A stretch of 64,000 bases of DNA. It comes from Glossina fuscipes (taxonomy: Eukaryota; Arthropoda; Insecta; Diptera; Glossinidae). Positions 10,601 through 24,268 of the stretch are shown here, piece after piece. The stretch covers positions 731,948 to 795,947 of the forward strand of contig NW_024003416.1 of the NCBI RefSeq assembly GCF_014805625.2, in the 5' to 3' direction. Position 1 is the stretch's first letter. The number at the start of each line of letters is the position of its first letter. The translations under genes and the position numbers were made by a program. Below the pieces are notes generated by a model. The model was not told where the DNA came from, did not search any database, and worked only from the letters and a program-made list of their open reading frames with translations.

Positions 10601-13600
10601 TTCGATTTTTCAAGCCAAATAAAAGATATGAATGGCCCTATTCGTTGCCACATTTACTGAGAGATTATTGCCCCGGCTCGAAAAGATAATATTCTGTTTC
10701 TTACATGTAAAGAGGATAAAGTCTTCCAACATTTAAAAAATTTCTTTTCATGTATATACTTTACGGTCGTGCCACCAATTCGATTTATTTGCCTACAAAT
10801 TTCCAGTAATATGAAATTGGTAATAATGCTTGGGGTCATTTCGCACTACATATCTTGCACATGTTTTTAAACCCCCCATAAGTGTCTTTCTCTCCCGTTG
10901 TCTCTGTCTCTCTTTGACTAGTTTTATAGTTTGTTTTTAAAATCTCCGGGTTATTTCTATTGTTCAGACCACTCAACTGATCACATAAATTTTATCAAAA
11001 TAACGATGACGACAATAATGATGACAATGAAGTAGCACCATTAACAATAACTGACATTTATGCATTGTGACAACGGTTGACATTATTTCTATTGTCATTC
11101 TTACTCTGTTAAGTGATGTCATTATTAGTTATATACGTACAAACTACAATATAAAGGGAAGTCAAGGAAAACATTTGTAAAAGTCATTTTAACTATTATC
11201 CGCTTTATATTGTTAACAAGCAAGATATCGAACTTTTTCTATCGCACAATTGCATGACGATCGCATTTAAAATATATGCGATGCAATGATTTTTAAACTT
11301 GTATATCAGATTTATAAGCATCTTTGTAGTTATACCCAGTTCTTTGAAAGGATACCACTATCTTCAATAATTTGGATTTGACCTTCTACAGAAATTAGCA
11401 ATGTGATGACTAAAACAAGCGTATAATGCCTGACGAGTAATCACGCAGATCGTTTAAAAATTTAAGTGATGAATCAAATGTGTTTGTGAAATTGGGGAAG
11501 TTTCGAGAAAAACTTCTAGCACCTTTAGATTTATAATACTTCAGTTATTTAAACATGTACAGCATATCCATATAAAAGTTTTGTCACAAAAAAAAATTTT
11601 CGGTATTTACGTTTGTAAGCTAGTGGGAGTAGGACAGAGACAACCGGACGTTGTTTTGTGACAAGGGTGGTGAATAGCGAAATTAAGACAGCCTTAACAA
11701 TGCAGCAGCAATGAAATTAAATGTAAAAGCTACAAAACTTCGCTTTTAAAATACGCTTACACTTCAATTCAAAAAACAATGCGTGGATCACATTGCTTGT
11801 ATAGCAACAAAAAACCATTTTAATTATTCAAGACCCTTCTCTAGTTGCAAAGAGTTTATACATCGATTAACCATTGAATTCGCCATTACGAAGTGCATCT
11901 CCATTAATAGGCTTATTTAAATGCTCAGTACATCGATAAACTCTGTTGTTCTTAAATATACCATAACTCGGCCTCGATGACGTGAATCATATTTTTCTCT
12001 TTCTTTTTCATCACCTCAAATTTAACTTAATACCACAACACTCTTTGTAATAAAAATGTGTAAAAAGTTGCTAGCAAAAGATTACTGTGGGAAACGGTGG
12101 TAACAAAAGGGATACAACGTGTAACATAGAATAAAATTACTTCAAGACTAAAGTTTATGCTTTGAAACCAAAAAAAGAAAAAGAAAAACATAGTAAAAGA
12201 GAATGAAATAAAAAAAATTTGAAACTTGTCTTTATAGCAATCATCGGTTATTCCTTGCAAAAAGGTTACGAAGTATTCGACAATGTCGCTGTAGCATATT
12301 TCTCCAAGTTCCTTGAGTTATTCAGAATTTTTTATTCATAAATTTTACTTTAGATATGCGTTTGCAACTTTTCAACTTTTGGAAAAAGACGCTTAAAATC
12401 ATGAAATATTTGATAATTTGTTCATGACTTTTATTTATACGAAAAGGCTTTTAAATACCTATGATCGATTATTTTTCTATCCACACCTTTTTTCTACCAT
12501 ATCCAAGAAGACAAAAAACTGAAGTAACTTGCAAATGTTCTATCTCATGTTGAGCTTTAAATTAGATATATAGATATATAGATATTCACCTGTACCACCT
12601 TCATGTTCAGTCGGAAAATGACAGCAATCGGTTTGCTAAAACCCCCACAATTGATAGTTAAATAGCTAACTCTATATGTGTATCTCATCTTACGTTTATT
12701 GAATTATTCTTAACACTATCACTATTGTTCTTTTTACTTCCATTTCCTTTATTTCTGGAAGGATGTAAGCATTATGATTAAGATTTTTACCAGCTGAGTT
12801 CCGAATTACAGTTTATATTACTATTTATGTTTTCGTTCGTAAAGTTTATTTACTATGATTACGAAATTAATCTAAGCACTATTGTTTTCTAACCATAAGC
12901 AACTAGGTAAATAGTTTTCGAAAGTCCCTAAGTAGCTCACCAACTTTTTGCGCAAACACCAATCGCCTAATCCATGAAAATATATCATATCTTTTACGTG
13001 ATGAAGTGAATTGAATTGATATATTCTAACCAGAAGGATTGCTAAATTGTAAGCAGAAGAATTAAAAAACTGGTAAATCCACATGAGTCCAGTTGAGACA
13101 GTAGTTAAATGATGTGAATTCAAACACACCTTTAACTGCGCATGAAAATGAGCTTACTAGCTTCAAAGATGAAATTTAATCACCAAGTAACGACAGAACT
13201 GGAAGTGGAGGTATTCACATTGATGTAAATTCCACAATTCTTTATAGTCTAAAAACATTGCAATTGAAACTGCGTCCGTTTACAATCAAAGTATGAAATA
13301 TTATGATCATATCGGTGGATTTTATCCCCGAAAACGGTCAGTAAAAATATAACCAGAAAACAAGTTTTGTTCCAATTGATAAAAGCACTAGTTCTAGTTA
13401 ATAAATAACAACGTAAAAAGAGGTATGGTTTTCCAACAGACAAAATATAAAAATTAGCAAATTCTAGTATATAAAAGACATAAAGCATCTTAAACTTGTG
13501 GCGAAATGGACAACGGTGGTATTACGTTAGGTGTGGCTATATTAGAATACCAATTGAGGCTATTCTAGTAATTCAAATTTATAGAATAATAGAGAATAAT

Positions 13601-15380
13601 TCGTTCATCAATCTGATATTTTCAACCAAATTAAACATGTCTATATGTCTTCTAATTACTAAGTTTCAAAAGCTTTTTATTTTTTTTTTTTTTTACAGCA
13701 TATAACGTTTTGTAATTTGATATAAATAATTATGACGACCATGTTATAAACACATGAAAGTAGATTGTACGAAAAACGTTAGAGAAACAATATATTGAGT
13801 ATTCTCGTTAAAATTTCTAATTACATTAAAAAGCAGAAGCCCTAAAATTTAAATTGAACCCCTAGAATAGGTTTTAATTACTAATTAGATTTTTTTGATA
13901 TGCGAAATATCTTGCTCCTCTCAGGACAATATTTAAGCTTTATCAGTCTTTCGCAAATTTTGTAAAAACATTTTAGAATACATTCCCCAAATGTTTTACA
14001 AATGGGATTTGTGTGTGCTACTTGAAAACTCTTGCGTGAAAAATTTATCGTACCACGACTGCCGTGGTATGTTAACTTCTTTTTCAACTCTTAGTTGATA
14101 TTTTACCAAAATTTTTATTTCTTTTCCGTATCCAGTCTTACACAAGTGGTTGAAGATTGGTTCTTGATCAGTCCTTAAACCTCGTGTAAACATTTAATTT
14201 AATCAAAACATAAATAAAAGTGGCTATGAGTTGCATCTTATGAAGGTAGTTCATAATGCAATTAAATGAATAAGTGAGAATAATATTTATTGTGTAATAA
14301 AAAAACGGTCAAATCGAAACCAAGCAAAACTGCAGCTTCAATTGGCAATGCCATTTTACAGATAAGGAAACAACAACTGCTAGAGAAATCGCTGACGAAA
14401 TTAATAAGGATCTTGCTTTACGTATGTTAGGCAGATTGCAAAAAAGGCACCTAAATGAAGTGTAACTCTTTGAGAGTACACAATAGAAACGACTTATTAA
14501 GTTTCTGAAAGAAAGTTTTGTGCAGCCACGGGGAAAAAACAAATAGTGTCAAAATAAGTGAGAGAACGTTGGCGTACCGACAAAAAACTCAGGAGCATAC
14601 AATGTAAAGTACGCGCAGAAACTAGCTAAAATTGGGGAAGGTAAAATAGTGGTATGGATAGATTTGCTTTATGGTCAACGGTCGCCCATTAGAAGAATAT
14701 TGGTCAAAGTAAATACATTCCAATAATCCATCGTTAATTGCATTTTTTTAATACAATAATGGCCTAAATTCCTAGTTGTCGGTGAGGGCTTATAATTTCG
14801 CAAGAAAGTATTTATTTTGGAGCACAATGCTTAATTATAATCTCAAAAAAAATTTATGGAAACCCGTTGAAAAGAAGAATTGGGAAGCAAGGTTCAAAAA
14901 TTGCAAAAACATAGTTGAAAAATTGCCGAAACTTTGAGTCGAAGATGTCGAGCAATAGTAAGCGGTACGGAGCATAGCACTAAATACTGAAAGAGTAATA
15001 AAAAAGAAACAGTAAACTTTTAAGTATTATTATAGTTTACCTCAAATTTTTTCACGTAGGTGTGCTACATGTGGTATGCTCAAACAATTTTCGTTCGGGA
15101 ACTGTTTTTGCTGTATAGCTTAGCTTGTTGCAGTTAGTGAACCATTTTACCATTACTTTGTATAGTGTAGCATAGTTCACTGTAGAGAAAGGATTTGTTT
15201 TTATGCACAAAGAGAGATGAAACAATATAACGGAATACATTACGCCAAGTTACGTGACAAAATGAACACTGAATATGATGGTTACGCGAAACCACTTTAC
15301 GCGTGCCCATGAAATGGAGGCTGCATATTTACAGCGAAATGGACACATGGCTATTATGTTAATATATATTTTGGTTTTTA
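7700..15380. other. AT-rich stretch, probably intronic, no supported exon
   Basis: If the minus-strand gene model is right this is the intron between its third and fourth exons. Several open frames of 60 to 103 codons occur (for example 7,995-8,294, 8,922-9,221 and 9,394-9,705), but none shows family motifs, a coding-like composition or bounding splice sites. A 46-base minus-strand block at 12,647-12,602 between an AG (GGGGTTTTAG) and a GTGAAT donor is the only exon-like item, and it puts the frame into a stop. A 20-codon plus-strand frame starts at 13,506 with a good fly-type start context. Neither is supported further. Confidence 0.45.
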
Positions 15381-15391
15381 CATTTAATGTG

Positions 15392-15470
15392 CACCCACAC
15401 ACATCCACACACGCACACGCACATACATATATATGCATAAACATATACATTCTTATATATATATTTTTTT
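15392..15470. repeat. CA-rich and TA-rich microsatellite
   Basis: CACACA/CACGCACA runs followed by ACATATATA and TATATATATTTTTT. It lies in the proposed intron just downstream of the exon at 15,751-15,560. The Cys/Val-rich frame on the other strand is a by-product. Confidence 0.85.
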
Positions 15471-15559
15471 CGTCATGTACGTGTGTATTTGAGAAAAAAG
15501 AGGTATACTATTTTTAAAGGTGTATTTAAAGTACGGTTTAATTTTCTCTTTTAACATAC

Positions 15560-15751
15560 ATTCATCGTCGTTTAAATGGTAGTAGGTGGACGCAAAATAG
15601 GTTGAGGCGTGAGGCGTTGCTGTTGCTTCCGCGGTAGTTGGATCCAGAACCGCAGTAGCAGCTTTTCCTGTCGTAATGCCCTCCGCGCCAACGTCACCGC
15701 CACTACCAGTAACGCCCAAACACGGTATATTTTTCATGGATATGACATTGT
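15560..15751 (-). CDS. candidate exon 3 (192 bases) of a minus-strand spliced gene
   Basis: The block is markedly less AT-rich than its surroundings. It is entered through a strong acceptor (TTTATTCTATTTTTACTTGTAG) and left through a consensus donor, GAAT followed by GTATGT. The single open frame runs through the whole block, starting after one base borrowed from the previous exon and ending with one base left over (phase 1 to phase 1). The encoded 63 residues are low in complexity and rich in Gly, Ala and Thr: NVISMKNIPCLGVTGSGG, then a Thr/Ala-rich middle (TTGKAATAVLDPTTAEATATP), then STYYHLNDDE. Beyond the donor the composition turns AT-rich and Lys/Phe/Tyr-rich, as expected for intron. 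I see no transmembrane segment and no known domain. The product is unknown; it could be a disordered N-terminal region of a larger protein. Confidence 0.6.
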
Positions 15752-16629
15752 CTACAAGTAAAAATAGAATAAACAAATTTGGAATAAAGAGAAGGTTTTT
15801 ACATTATTAAACAATTCACTAAGCCTTCGTAATCGCTTTCTGACGATTTTTCTTTATAACTTCTCATTATTTTTGGTATGTGAAGTGAAGTAAAAATAGT
15901 GAAATAAAACACAAACAAAAACTTTGATTAATGCGGTAGTGAACATAAGTAAATTGGTGTACGCTTCTGTGCAGTAAAATTTATGGCTTCAAATAATCGC
16001 TCATTTAACTAATTCTAGAACCATCGATATCAGGTTATTCCGACTAAAATATCGCTAAATTGGAATGAACGCATAAAACTCGTATTTTTAAAAAGAGATC
16101 CTCTTCCTACGCTGACGACATCATCCGTCTTCCCTCGGGAAATACTTCATGTTTACCTGATTTAGCTATGCTATTTGATGATACAATCCGACAAAATTTA
16201 CATATAGGCCATATAATGACTAAAGTTGAGAGGCTCTTTGTTTTCATTACCAACACCTTTTGATATTCTCTTCGCTTGGTTGAGATTTTTTTCTTCATTA
16301 AATTTTCACCTCATCATTCTTCAAGCGAATAAATTTTATGTTTGGTTGTTTGACTTTATTCTCTGGAATTTTTATGACTATAATCATAGCACTATAATCA
16401 TAGGTATATGCATGTATTTTGTATTTATCTGTTGGTAAAACTTCAAAAATGATGCGAAGTATCAACGCATACACCGTTAAAATTGATCATCTTGACCTTT
16501 CTTTACATAAAATCACTCTCTTCCATTTAATATTGTTGTGTTATTCAGCATTCATTCATCATAAATGCTCGAATTTGTATTTTCAGCATTCATTACTTTT
16601 TTTGTTTCATTTGAATAAATGTGAATTGC

Positions 16630-17412
16630 AAGACTTATTGAATGGAAGCCAAGCTCAACCTTCCAAAAAATTTTCGAGTCGCCAATTGATGAATCGACTG
16701 GTTTTAAACGTTTCCATGTAATGAGAAAGATCCAAAACAGGGAACAGGGTAAATGGCTGCCATACGAATTGACTGAAAGTGCCATTTCGAACCGTTCAAC
16801 ACCGGGGTTTCATTATTTGCCAGGCAAAAAAAATGTGGTTTCCTATGGCGTATTGTAGCTAACGATGAAAAGTGAGTCTACTGCGTTAATCCCAAGCGCA
16901 AAACGTCATGAATTAGTCCAGGAGTGCCATCCACACAGGCACCGAAGCGGAATATTCCTGGCCATAAAGTTTTGCTGTGTATATGGTGGGATCATCAAGT
17001 GCATTACAAGTTGCTAAAACCGACTGAAGCTGTTGCTGCAAATGTCTATTGCCGTCAAATGAATTAATTGAACGATGGATTGTTTCAAAAAAGACTTTCA
17101 ATGACAGTTAACAGACGCAAAGTCATCCCCTTGCATGGCAAAGGTCGGACACACATAGGCAAAATTGTCGTAGACTGTTACAGCTCGCATAGGAAGTTGT
17201 GCACCCAGCTTACTCACCGAACATGGCGCTTTCTGATGACCATTTCTTGGAATCGATACAGCAGGGCTTGGCTGACACCCGGTCTCGAAAAGTTGAAGAA
17301 GTGCGAAATGCGATGACAGGTACATCGTTCTTTCGTCACGGTATCACTATGTTGCCAGAAAGATGGGAAAAAGTTGTAGATGATGCAAAATATTTTGATT
17401 TATATATATAGT
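16630..17412 (+). pseudogene. mariner-family transposase relic (copy 2), nearly complete C-terminal half
   Basis: Plus-strand frames, broken by stops and shifts, keep most of a mariner transposase. Near 16,750 is a GKWLPYELTE block, corresponding to the family's KWVPHELTE linker. At 16,860 is NDEK, the first catalytic Asp region. At 16,922-17,020 come PKRNIPGHKVLLCIWWD and YKLLKPTEAV. At 17,190-17,400 come HPAYSPNMALSDDHF, holding the third catalytic Asp of the D,D34D triad, and the usual end LPERWEKVVDD to YFD. Where the second Asp (normally in HHDNARPH) should lie, near 17,135-17,165, the reading gives HRQN, so that residue is lost. Inverted ends were not found by eye. It sits inside the second intron of the proposed minus-strand gene, in the opposite orientation. 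Confidence 0.85.
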
Positions 17413-19190
17413 ACTAATATCTTTCAATAAATTCCTTTTTCAAGTGAAAGATTGGTCAAAATACATGCAACCACCTTAGATCTTCTCTTGGACGATTATA
17501 GATTCAACAAGTCAAGACTCGTAAAGATCAGGATAAAATTATTGGCAAAAAATTGGCATAAATATGATTTTTATTTAATTTGATCCTGTAAATATTTGAG
17601 AACGGAATTATTAGGTATATTCAAAGCATTTTCTGTTGATAGATTTAAACGAAGCGCACATACATTCGTCATTGCGTTTTTTAAATTCTAATAATAACAC
17701 ATTTTATTTCGACCTTATTTCATGGACTTTTAATATAGGGTTTCGGATTTCTACTATTTTAGTTAATGTAAAGTATGTGAATTCCCTTGAAAGTAAATTT
17801 CCATATGAGCTTTGTAAAGATAAAAGAATTCATAAAAAAAATTTAAAAAAAATTTTATTAATTGAAAGAGGGTCTTTGATCTTGAATAAAGAAAGGAAGC
17901 AGTGCGGAATTGATAAATTTCCGATGATCCGGTAAACTTTTGGGCCCTGTTACGAATGCTTTTCGACATTAAATACAAAACTTCCTGCGAAGTCTAACCA
18001 AAACTGGGCTTTAATGTTCAAAAAAGCATTACATAAGCTTCAAAAGTTAGCATTCTTGATGTATTATTTCAGAATATTTTACCAGAAATTGTAAGATTGA
18101 AATTTGTAAACATTATTTACTAATAACATGTGCTCAAAAAATTTTTAAAGATTACAAAATTTGATTCCTCCAAGAAATCGTCTCTATTTGTTCTGTATTG
18201 AGACTTTCAAATATTACTATAAATTTCAAATGTAGCAGCATTAGGATACGGAGAATTAAAGTTGTCAAAAAAATGGGAAGTTGCTAACATCAGAAAGACT
18301 AAACAATAGCATTAAGCAGATATTGTCATTAAATTACTTTGCAGAAAAATTAGCTAGCGAGAGCGAAAAGGATTCATTCATAATTTACAAAAAACATAAC
18401 GTGCGTTTTAAAAGTAGTGACACAAGCACTAGTCCGGATAGAATATATTTTAAACCACTAGGTAATGTAACCAATCCCTGTCGAAGATGTTAGAAATATA
18501 TTGATACGGGCCAAGCGTAGGTACATATACATCTTCTATGGATTAAGTTATATTAAACTATCTATTGTCTTTATAACATTTCAGAATGGACACCGGAATC
18601 TCTTTAAGTCGTAGATGCCCACAATGAGCTCATTTCTTTTCTTTGCTAAAGGTTCTTTTAAATCGAATAAGAAAAACATATTTTTAAGGGATCTAAACTT
18701 GAACTGTAAATATTCAAAACAGATTTTGCTTATCACAAGTTTTTGATGATTTGCATATAATTTTTATATAACAATAATCAATTTTTTTGGTACTTATTTT
18801 AGCGATTGATTTGTATATATTTAATCATTTATTTATTTTTGCTCTTTTGGTTGCGCATATTTACTCGCTCGTTTTCAAACTTTATAATTGCATGTTTCAA
18901 TCAAGTCAGTATTTCAATATTTTGACCTTGGGATAATAAGATGTAAGAAGACTTCAAACACAGGGTTTGCAAATCCGCCTACGGGTTTCGAGCTAAACAA
19001 ACCGGTACACACTTTACGGCGTCTCTTGGGTATACTTTTGTTTATTTTAAAAGGAGTGACAAAATGATGAAACTTCTATCATTCGGTCAATGGTACAAAC
19101 ATTTCAAAATTTCGGAAGTATATACCGTCTACACAGGGGGAAAATAATAACATGTCAACTCTGGAGACAAATGAGTCAGTTATAGCGAAC
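17413..19190. other. AT-rich stretch without a supported feature
   Basis: A 99-codon plus-strand frame at 17,636-17,935 is Ile/Leu/Lys-rich and lacks recognisable motifs. Nothing else was seen. Confidence 0.5.
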
Positions 19191-19254
19191 AACAGAGAAA
19201 GAGAGAATGAAAGGCAGAGCGAGAGAGATCGGGATAAACAGAAAGAGAGAGAGT

Positions 19255-19290
<36 letters not shown>
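19190..19290. repeat. (GA)n microsatellite
   Basis: A GA-rich run ending in an uninterrupted GAGAGA tract at about 19,261-19,289. The Ser/Leu-rich frame on the minus strand is a repeat artefact. It lies about 250 bp downstream (minus direction) of exon 2 of the proposed gene. Confidence 0.95.
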
Positions 19291-19292
<2 letters not shown>

Positions 19293-19537
19293 CAATAGAC
19301 CTCGTTGCCATCCATAAAATCAATATTGTATGAAAACTTCGTAAGAACTAATGACCAAGACGAATCGATGAAGGAGGACAATGCATATTGATTAAAGTCG
19401 GAATTACTAGCTTATCTAAAGAAACAATTTTTTTTTTGTGAGCGAACACGTAAGGTAGAAATAAGAACAGAAATCAAGGTAATTTAACATATAATGAAAA
19501 AATTAATGAAATAAAATGAAAAGTCGAAGATTTTTAC

Positions 19538-19625
19538 CTTTTGGTGGCATATCTTCCAGTGATGACAACCGATCAATCATCGACCCAGACCAGGGTGCGA
19601 CAACGGTACCCATTGTCGGGGCAGG
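19538..19625 (-). CDS. candidate exon 2 (88 bases) of a minus-strand spliced gene
   Basis: The minus strand shows the acceptor TTTGCTTTACAG, 88 bases, and the donor CAAAAG followed by GTAAAA. Only one of three frames is open, entering in phase 0 and leaving in phase 1: PAPTMGTVVAPWSGSM, then IDRLSSLEDMPPK. The exit phase fits the next exon (15,751) exactly, giving a Lys-Asp junction before NVISMKN. The entry phase fits the ATG that ends the exon at 24,310-24,269. The block is GC-rich relative to its surroundings. Family not recognised; the Pro/Ser/Met-rich sequence looks disordered. Met-5 of this stretch would be an alternative start. Confidence 0.55.
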
Positions 19626-22600
19626 CTGTAAAGCAAACATTCCAATTTCCGTTTTTCTTATTAATTAAAGATGCATATACTTTTTTTGCTTTATTTTATT
19701 TATTAAAACACTTTCACTGTTTCACTTTCATTTGCCTAAACGAAAGGTAATTTTCTTGGAAACACTGTTTTATACATATTGTTTGTTTTTTTTGTTTTAA
19801 ACTATACTGTTCTTAATAAAATTGTCTACGTAACAGTTTGAGAAATAGGAAAAAACATTTTGTTCATCAATTATACAGCGTGTTTCATACGGTCTATACA
19901 CAAAATTTGGTTACTGTACACGCATACTTTTTATTATGATTAAAGCATTGCAAGCGTTGCTTTGGATAGTCGTTGTTTTCAAAAAATTTCTTTGACAAGA
20001 AACTTGGGGCTATACGTTTTCAATTGAAGTAATAGCCTCGAAGGTTATATACAAACCATAAACTCCTCCCCACCAAATATTCATCAAATTTCTACTCTAC
20101 ATAACACAAAAATCCACAAGTCAACCCAAAAGAAATTTTATTACGCTAAGATCATTAAAGCGAAAGGACCGTTTCTGGTTCACGCAATGGTTGTGTTCTT
20201 TATATCTTAAATTTATATCGTGACAAAAACTTATATTAAGCTTAAAACATTCAAAAGATTTTCTCGCTACAAATTTTTTCATATTGCCTGTCTTAATGGA
20301 TGGCTCTTAGGGGACTCGCATTCATTAACTAATTTTTAGTCAGCTGAACTTGCCAGTTTTTAGATGAAGAGATTGTTTTTAAATATACCTATCTTACATA
20401 ATGCGTCTAAATGTTATATGAAATATGATATTTATGACGCAATTTTTAGGGTCGACTCATTTTTAGCACGCAGAACTTATACTGTAAAAGCAAACACAAT
20501 TTCCTTAGATTAAGCGTTCAACCGTAAAAGCTTTGGCCACAATTCAAAGTCTTTCATTTCATATCGCCGAAATATAAGCATTTAAATAAGCATACTGCCT
20601 TTTATCGTGCAGATATTGCGATTGGAAAGTAGATATAAGAAATGTAACATATTTTGCACTTACTTTGTTTACCGTCATGTAAAATAAACAGCAAAGCATA
20701 AAAATGCTTATTTTGCCGTTATTGTATATATCTATAGTGACACATAGGTACATTTATATCTTACGTATCTATGTTATTTTAAGAAAACAAATTTATCTTT
20801 GTTTTGTTCTCTCTTAGGCAGCTATAACCTGAATTCTGATCTGAGTAATAATAACAGAGTGACCGGGATTACGTATTTCTTATCACAATGACTCAACGCT
20901 GAAATGCTGTTCTTAACATAAATATCCCACAAGATGCCCATATCTTCAGTCTAAACATGCAATATATAAAAAAGACTAATAGTAAAAACTCTCTGAGTAA
21001 GATAAATTATTGGGGAAAAAACCATTTGCGCAGTGTTTTGAAAATGAGATTATTAATCAATTCAATCTACTATTTGACTAGCCACTTTTAAATAAAGCCA
21101 CAGGTTAAGCTATCAATAAAATCGAGAAAATCCCTATGAACGTGCAAAAGCAGAAACGTCTCAAAAAAGCTATCTTAGTAGGCCTGTAAAAGATAGTTCT
21201 ATCAAAAATGTTCTTGAGAAAACTTATTAATTAAGCGTATACAACTTAAAACCATATATTAGTGTAAGAAGATACGTTTCATTTCTTAAGTAAAGCAACA
21301 CTATTACGGGGTGATTTTTTTAAAGCAGGTAACCAGGCTTTTTCGAAATACCACACGCGAGTGCTGCGACCTGCTAATCAATAAATTTATTATAATTCGA
21401 CCAATTCATCAACAGTTGGCCTAACACTTACATCTTTGAAAGCTCTTTTTGCGCTCTTATCAAAGTAAACGGGACAGCGACTGGCAACGGACTTTTTAAC
21501 AACCAATCACATTGCAACTATTAACTATTCGTTGTATTCAGAGCCGTCCGAATATGGTATTTTCTGAGCCAAAAGGCTTGCATCGACATCTTGAAGACTA
21601 AGTGTAGCGACGACCTAAACCTTCCGTTTAACAAGCTGCTCGACTCTGCAAACCTTCTATAGAATCTGAAGAGAGCTATTTTAAATAAAATTAACAATAT
21701 TTGCAAAATAATAATCTGTATGTCTGTGTGTGAGATGCTATGCAAGCAAGAATGGCTTTGCGCGCACTGTCAAGCGTTTATTTTTATTTTAAACAACAAA
21801 TTTTTATACCCTTTAGGGTCGTTACTTCCATACTTAAAAGCCCATACAACAATAAACCGTAACGGTTTTCTACATGCATTTTTTTCACATTTAGTGGACA
21901 GAGTGATAATTAAATCTTAAAAGTGTTATATTTGAATGATGAAACTATTTAAATTCAAGACCATTGATTTTAACGCTATCTAGCACGTTTTACTATTCAA
22001 ATAAAAAAGCAAGAAGCGGAACTCTTAGAACCTCCCCAATATCGAGGGCAATTTTTCAACTAGCTAAAATAAAACCCTACTATAGTAAGATGAGATATAG
22101 AAGTGAATGATGTACCGAACTTAACTAATTCCAATACAACCCAATGCATGTGTATACTCTTAAGTGATAAACAAAGATGACAAGGGAGCAGAAATATTTT
22201 AAATATTCAAAAAATTGAGGTTTTTAACTTTGCTTAATAATGTATATGGGGAACCAAAACTTTAAAGGTTTTTTGCTACGAACGTTCAAAACGACACGTA
22301 GCATAACTGCGACAGCTTACATTTTTTGCAATATCTTCAGAATCATATTTTAAAGAGAAGTACGAGTGGGATTTTCAAAACGTTTCTTTTAAATACTAGC
22401 CAATCACACAAAAATCAAAATTTTTGAAATCCACTACTCTACATTTCACTGGCCACGGAGATGTAGATTAAGCGACTTTTTTTTAATTCATGATTTCCTA
22501 ATGTTTTCCAAAAATGCTTGGCTTTGCACTTAAATATATGCCTAATGACTTTTTTTACTATTACTATTCCATTACCTCGCCTTCCACCAAAAAAAAATTT

Positions 22601-24268
22601 GTTGAAGAAACGTTTCTTTAGGCTGTTACAGTAGTTTCCCCCCTCAAGTAAAAATATTCGCGGGATAAGTTTTAGAGCACTGAAAACTGGGCACTGATGA
22701 AGAAGCGGACTAAATCAAAAAAACTTGTGCTCAACATATTTAAATCTGTATATACAAGTCATTTGAATTCGTCTTTTTGTAACCCTTGGTAACAGGTGCT
22801 ACTTAAGCACTAATAAACGACGAAAAACTTGATATCCGCCCGCTGTGTTTTTCAATATTATTATTTCTCATTTCCTCGTTTTAATTTTCGACGGTATTAT
22901 TGTCTTTTTATTCTCTTAGTATTTATATGTTTTTATATTTTATTTACCGTTTGTTGTTGCTTGATGTTTAAATGTTTTAAGCGTGTTATCGGAGTGAAAA
23001 AAAGAGCGAGCTTGAACAAATTATTAATTGCTTTGGGATCAGTTATATTTTGATGAAAATAAAGTAAAGAACTCCACAGGTGGCAAAATCGCAGCAGGTT
23101 GCTTAAACGGTTCGTCCGTTAGCAATGACGGCGGCGTATTTGTTGTTTTCTTATTATTTCCTTTTTTGTTTTAGCATCTTTTGTTTGCTTTGTTCTCTGC
23201 AAATTGTGATTTAAGACAATCACATATAGGATATCTACTGTAACCGTTAATCACACAATTTCCAAATTATCAATCCCCTTGTTTATAAACATTTGCTTAA
23301 TATATTTTTGTTATTTATCATTACAAAAGAATTCGCAAGAAGTAATATTTTAGCCTTATGTGACGAAACACTATCCTCACAAACAACATCCAAGAGGAAG
23401 GTATCCATACAATACGGCGGTCCCGCACTATTTACCAACGAACAGTATTAATAAAACCGTCAGTGTTAACCACACAACATTAGACATACATCTACATTGA
23501 TTTGTTTATAAATATGGTACGATACCGTTTTTTGCTACTAAACCGAGACAATCGGGTTCGCTCTTCAGCAGTCGGTTGGTCTTTGTTTGCATTTTTTCTA
23601 TTTTATGACCTGTATTACAACGCAAACATTCCTATACAATTATTAGTTATAATCTGAAACGCTATTTTATGTTAGAGAAAAACAATGCCCAATATGTATT
23701 TCACCACTTCCCCGATATGCGTCTTGTTATTGGTGACTGTTACGTTTTTATCAAGCTGCGTGCTTTTGCTTGCTCTCGGATAGTGGCCAATTCTCATTCG
23801 TTTAATGTTCAGCAATCTGCTAACTTTCATGCCTTTTGTTGACTTCGTCGTTCATTCATTCGTTCTTTTGCATAAAAGCCCTTTTTCTATCTCTCATTCG
23901 CCAACTCTTCTCGTACTTCCATCTCTGTCGCACATATACCTTCCTCCGGTACTTCAATCACCACCATTCTTACAATTATTAAGGGAACAACCGCTACTTT
24001 TATATTTGTTGTCCGCATTTGCAACAGCAACACGTAAATGTCTATAAACATCTCGCTTTATCGCTTGCAAGCAATAAACTTAAAGCAATACTTACGAAAT
24101 TTTTAGAATTTAACCGTATGCCCTCGTACATCAGAAAGATGCCAAGCCAGAAAGATACAAGCTAAACTAACAAAGATATAATATGTTTTCTCTCATTTCC
24201 ACTAAGGTTTTTAAGGTTTGCAGAATGAGAGAAATATATGTAGTTGCCATCCACTCTTGAAAACTCAC
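19626..24268. other. AT-rich stretch, probably the first intron
   Basis: No family-matching frame. A pyrimidine-rich plus strand at 23,700-24,010 leaves both strands open for 50 to 80 codons. A small less AT-rich block at 23,050-23,145 can be read on either strand but lacks convincing splice sites. At 21,306 a GGGTGATTTTTTTAAAG string resembles inverted-repeat ends of some fly mariners, but no partner end was found. Confidence 0.4.

Noticed and set aside
12602..12647. 46-base minus-strand exon between 15.56 and 7.37 kb
   Set aside because: Inserting it after the 15.75-15.56 kb exon gives an early stop, and the acceptor tract is G-rich; possible alternative ending but unsupported.
19079..19381. 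100-codon Ser/Leu-rich minus-strand ORF
   Set aside because: Produced by the (GA)n microsatellite.
23050..23145. Exon at the less AT-rich block (both strands readable)
   Set aside because: The minus-strand donor would be GTGGAG and there is no pyrimidine tract; the plus-strand reading also lacks a convincing donor.
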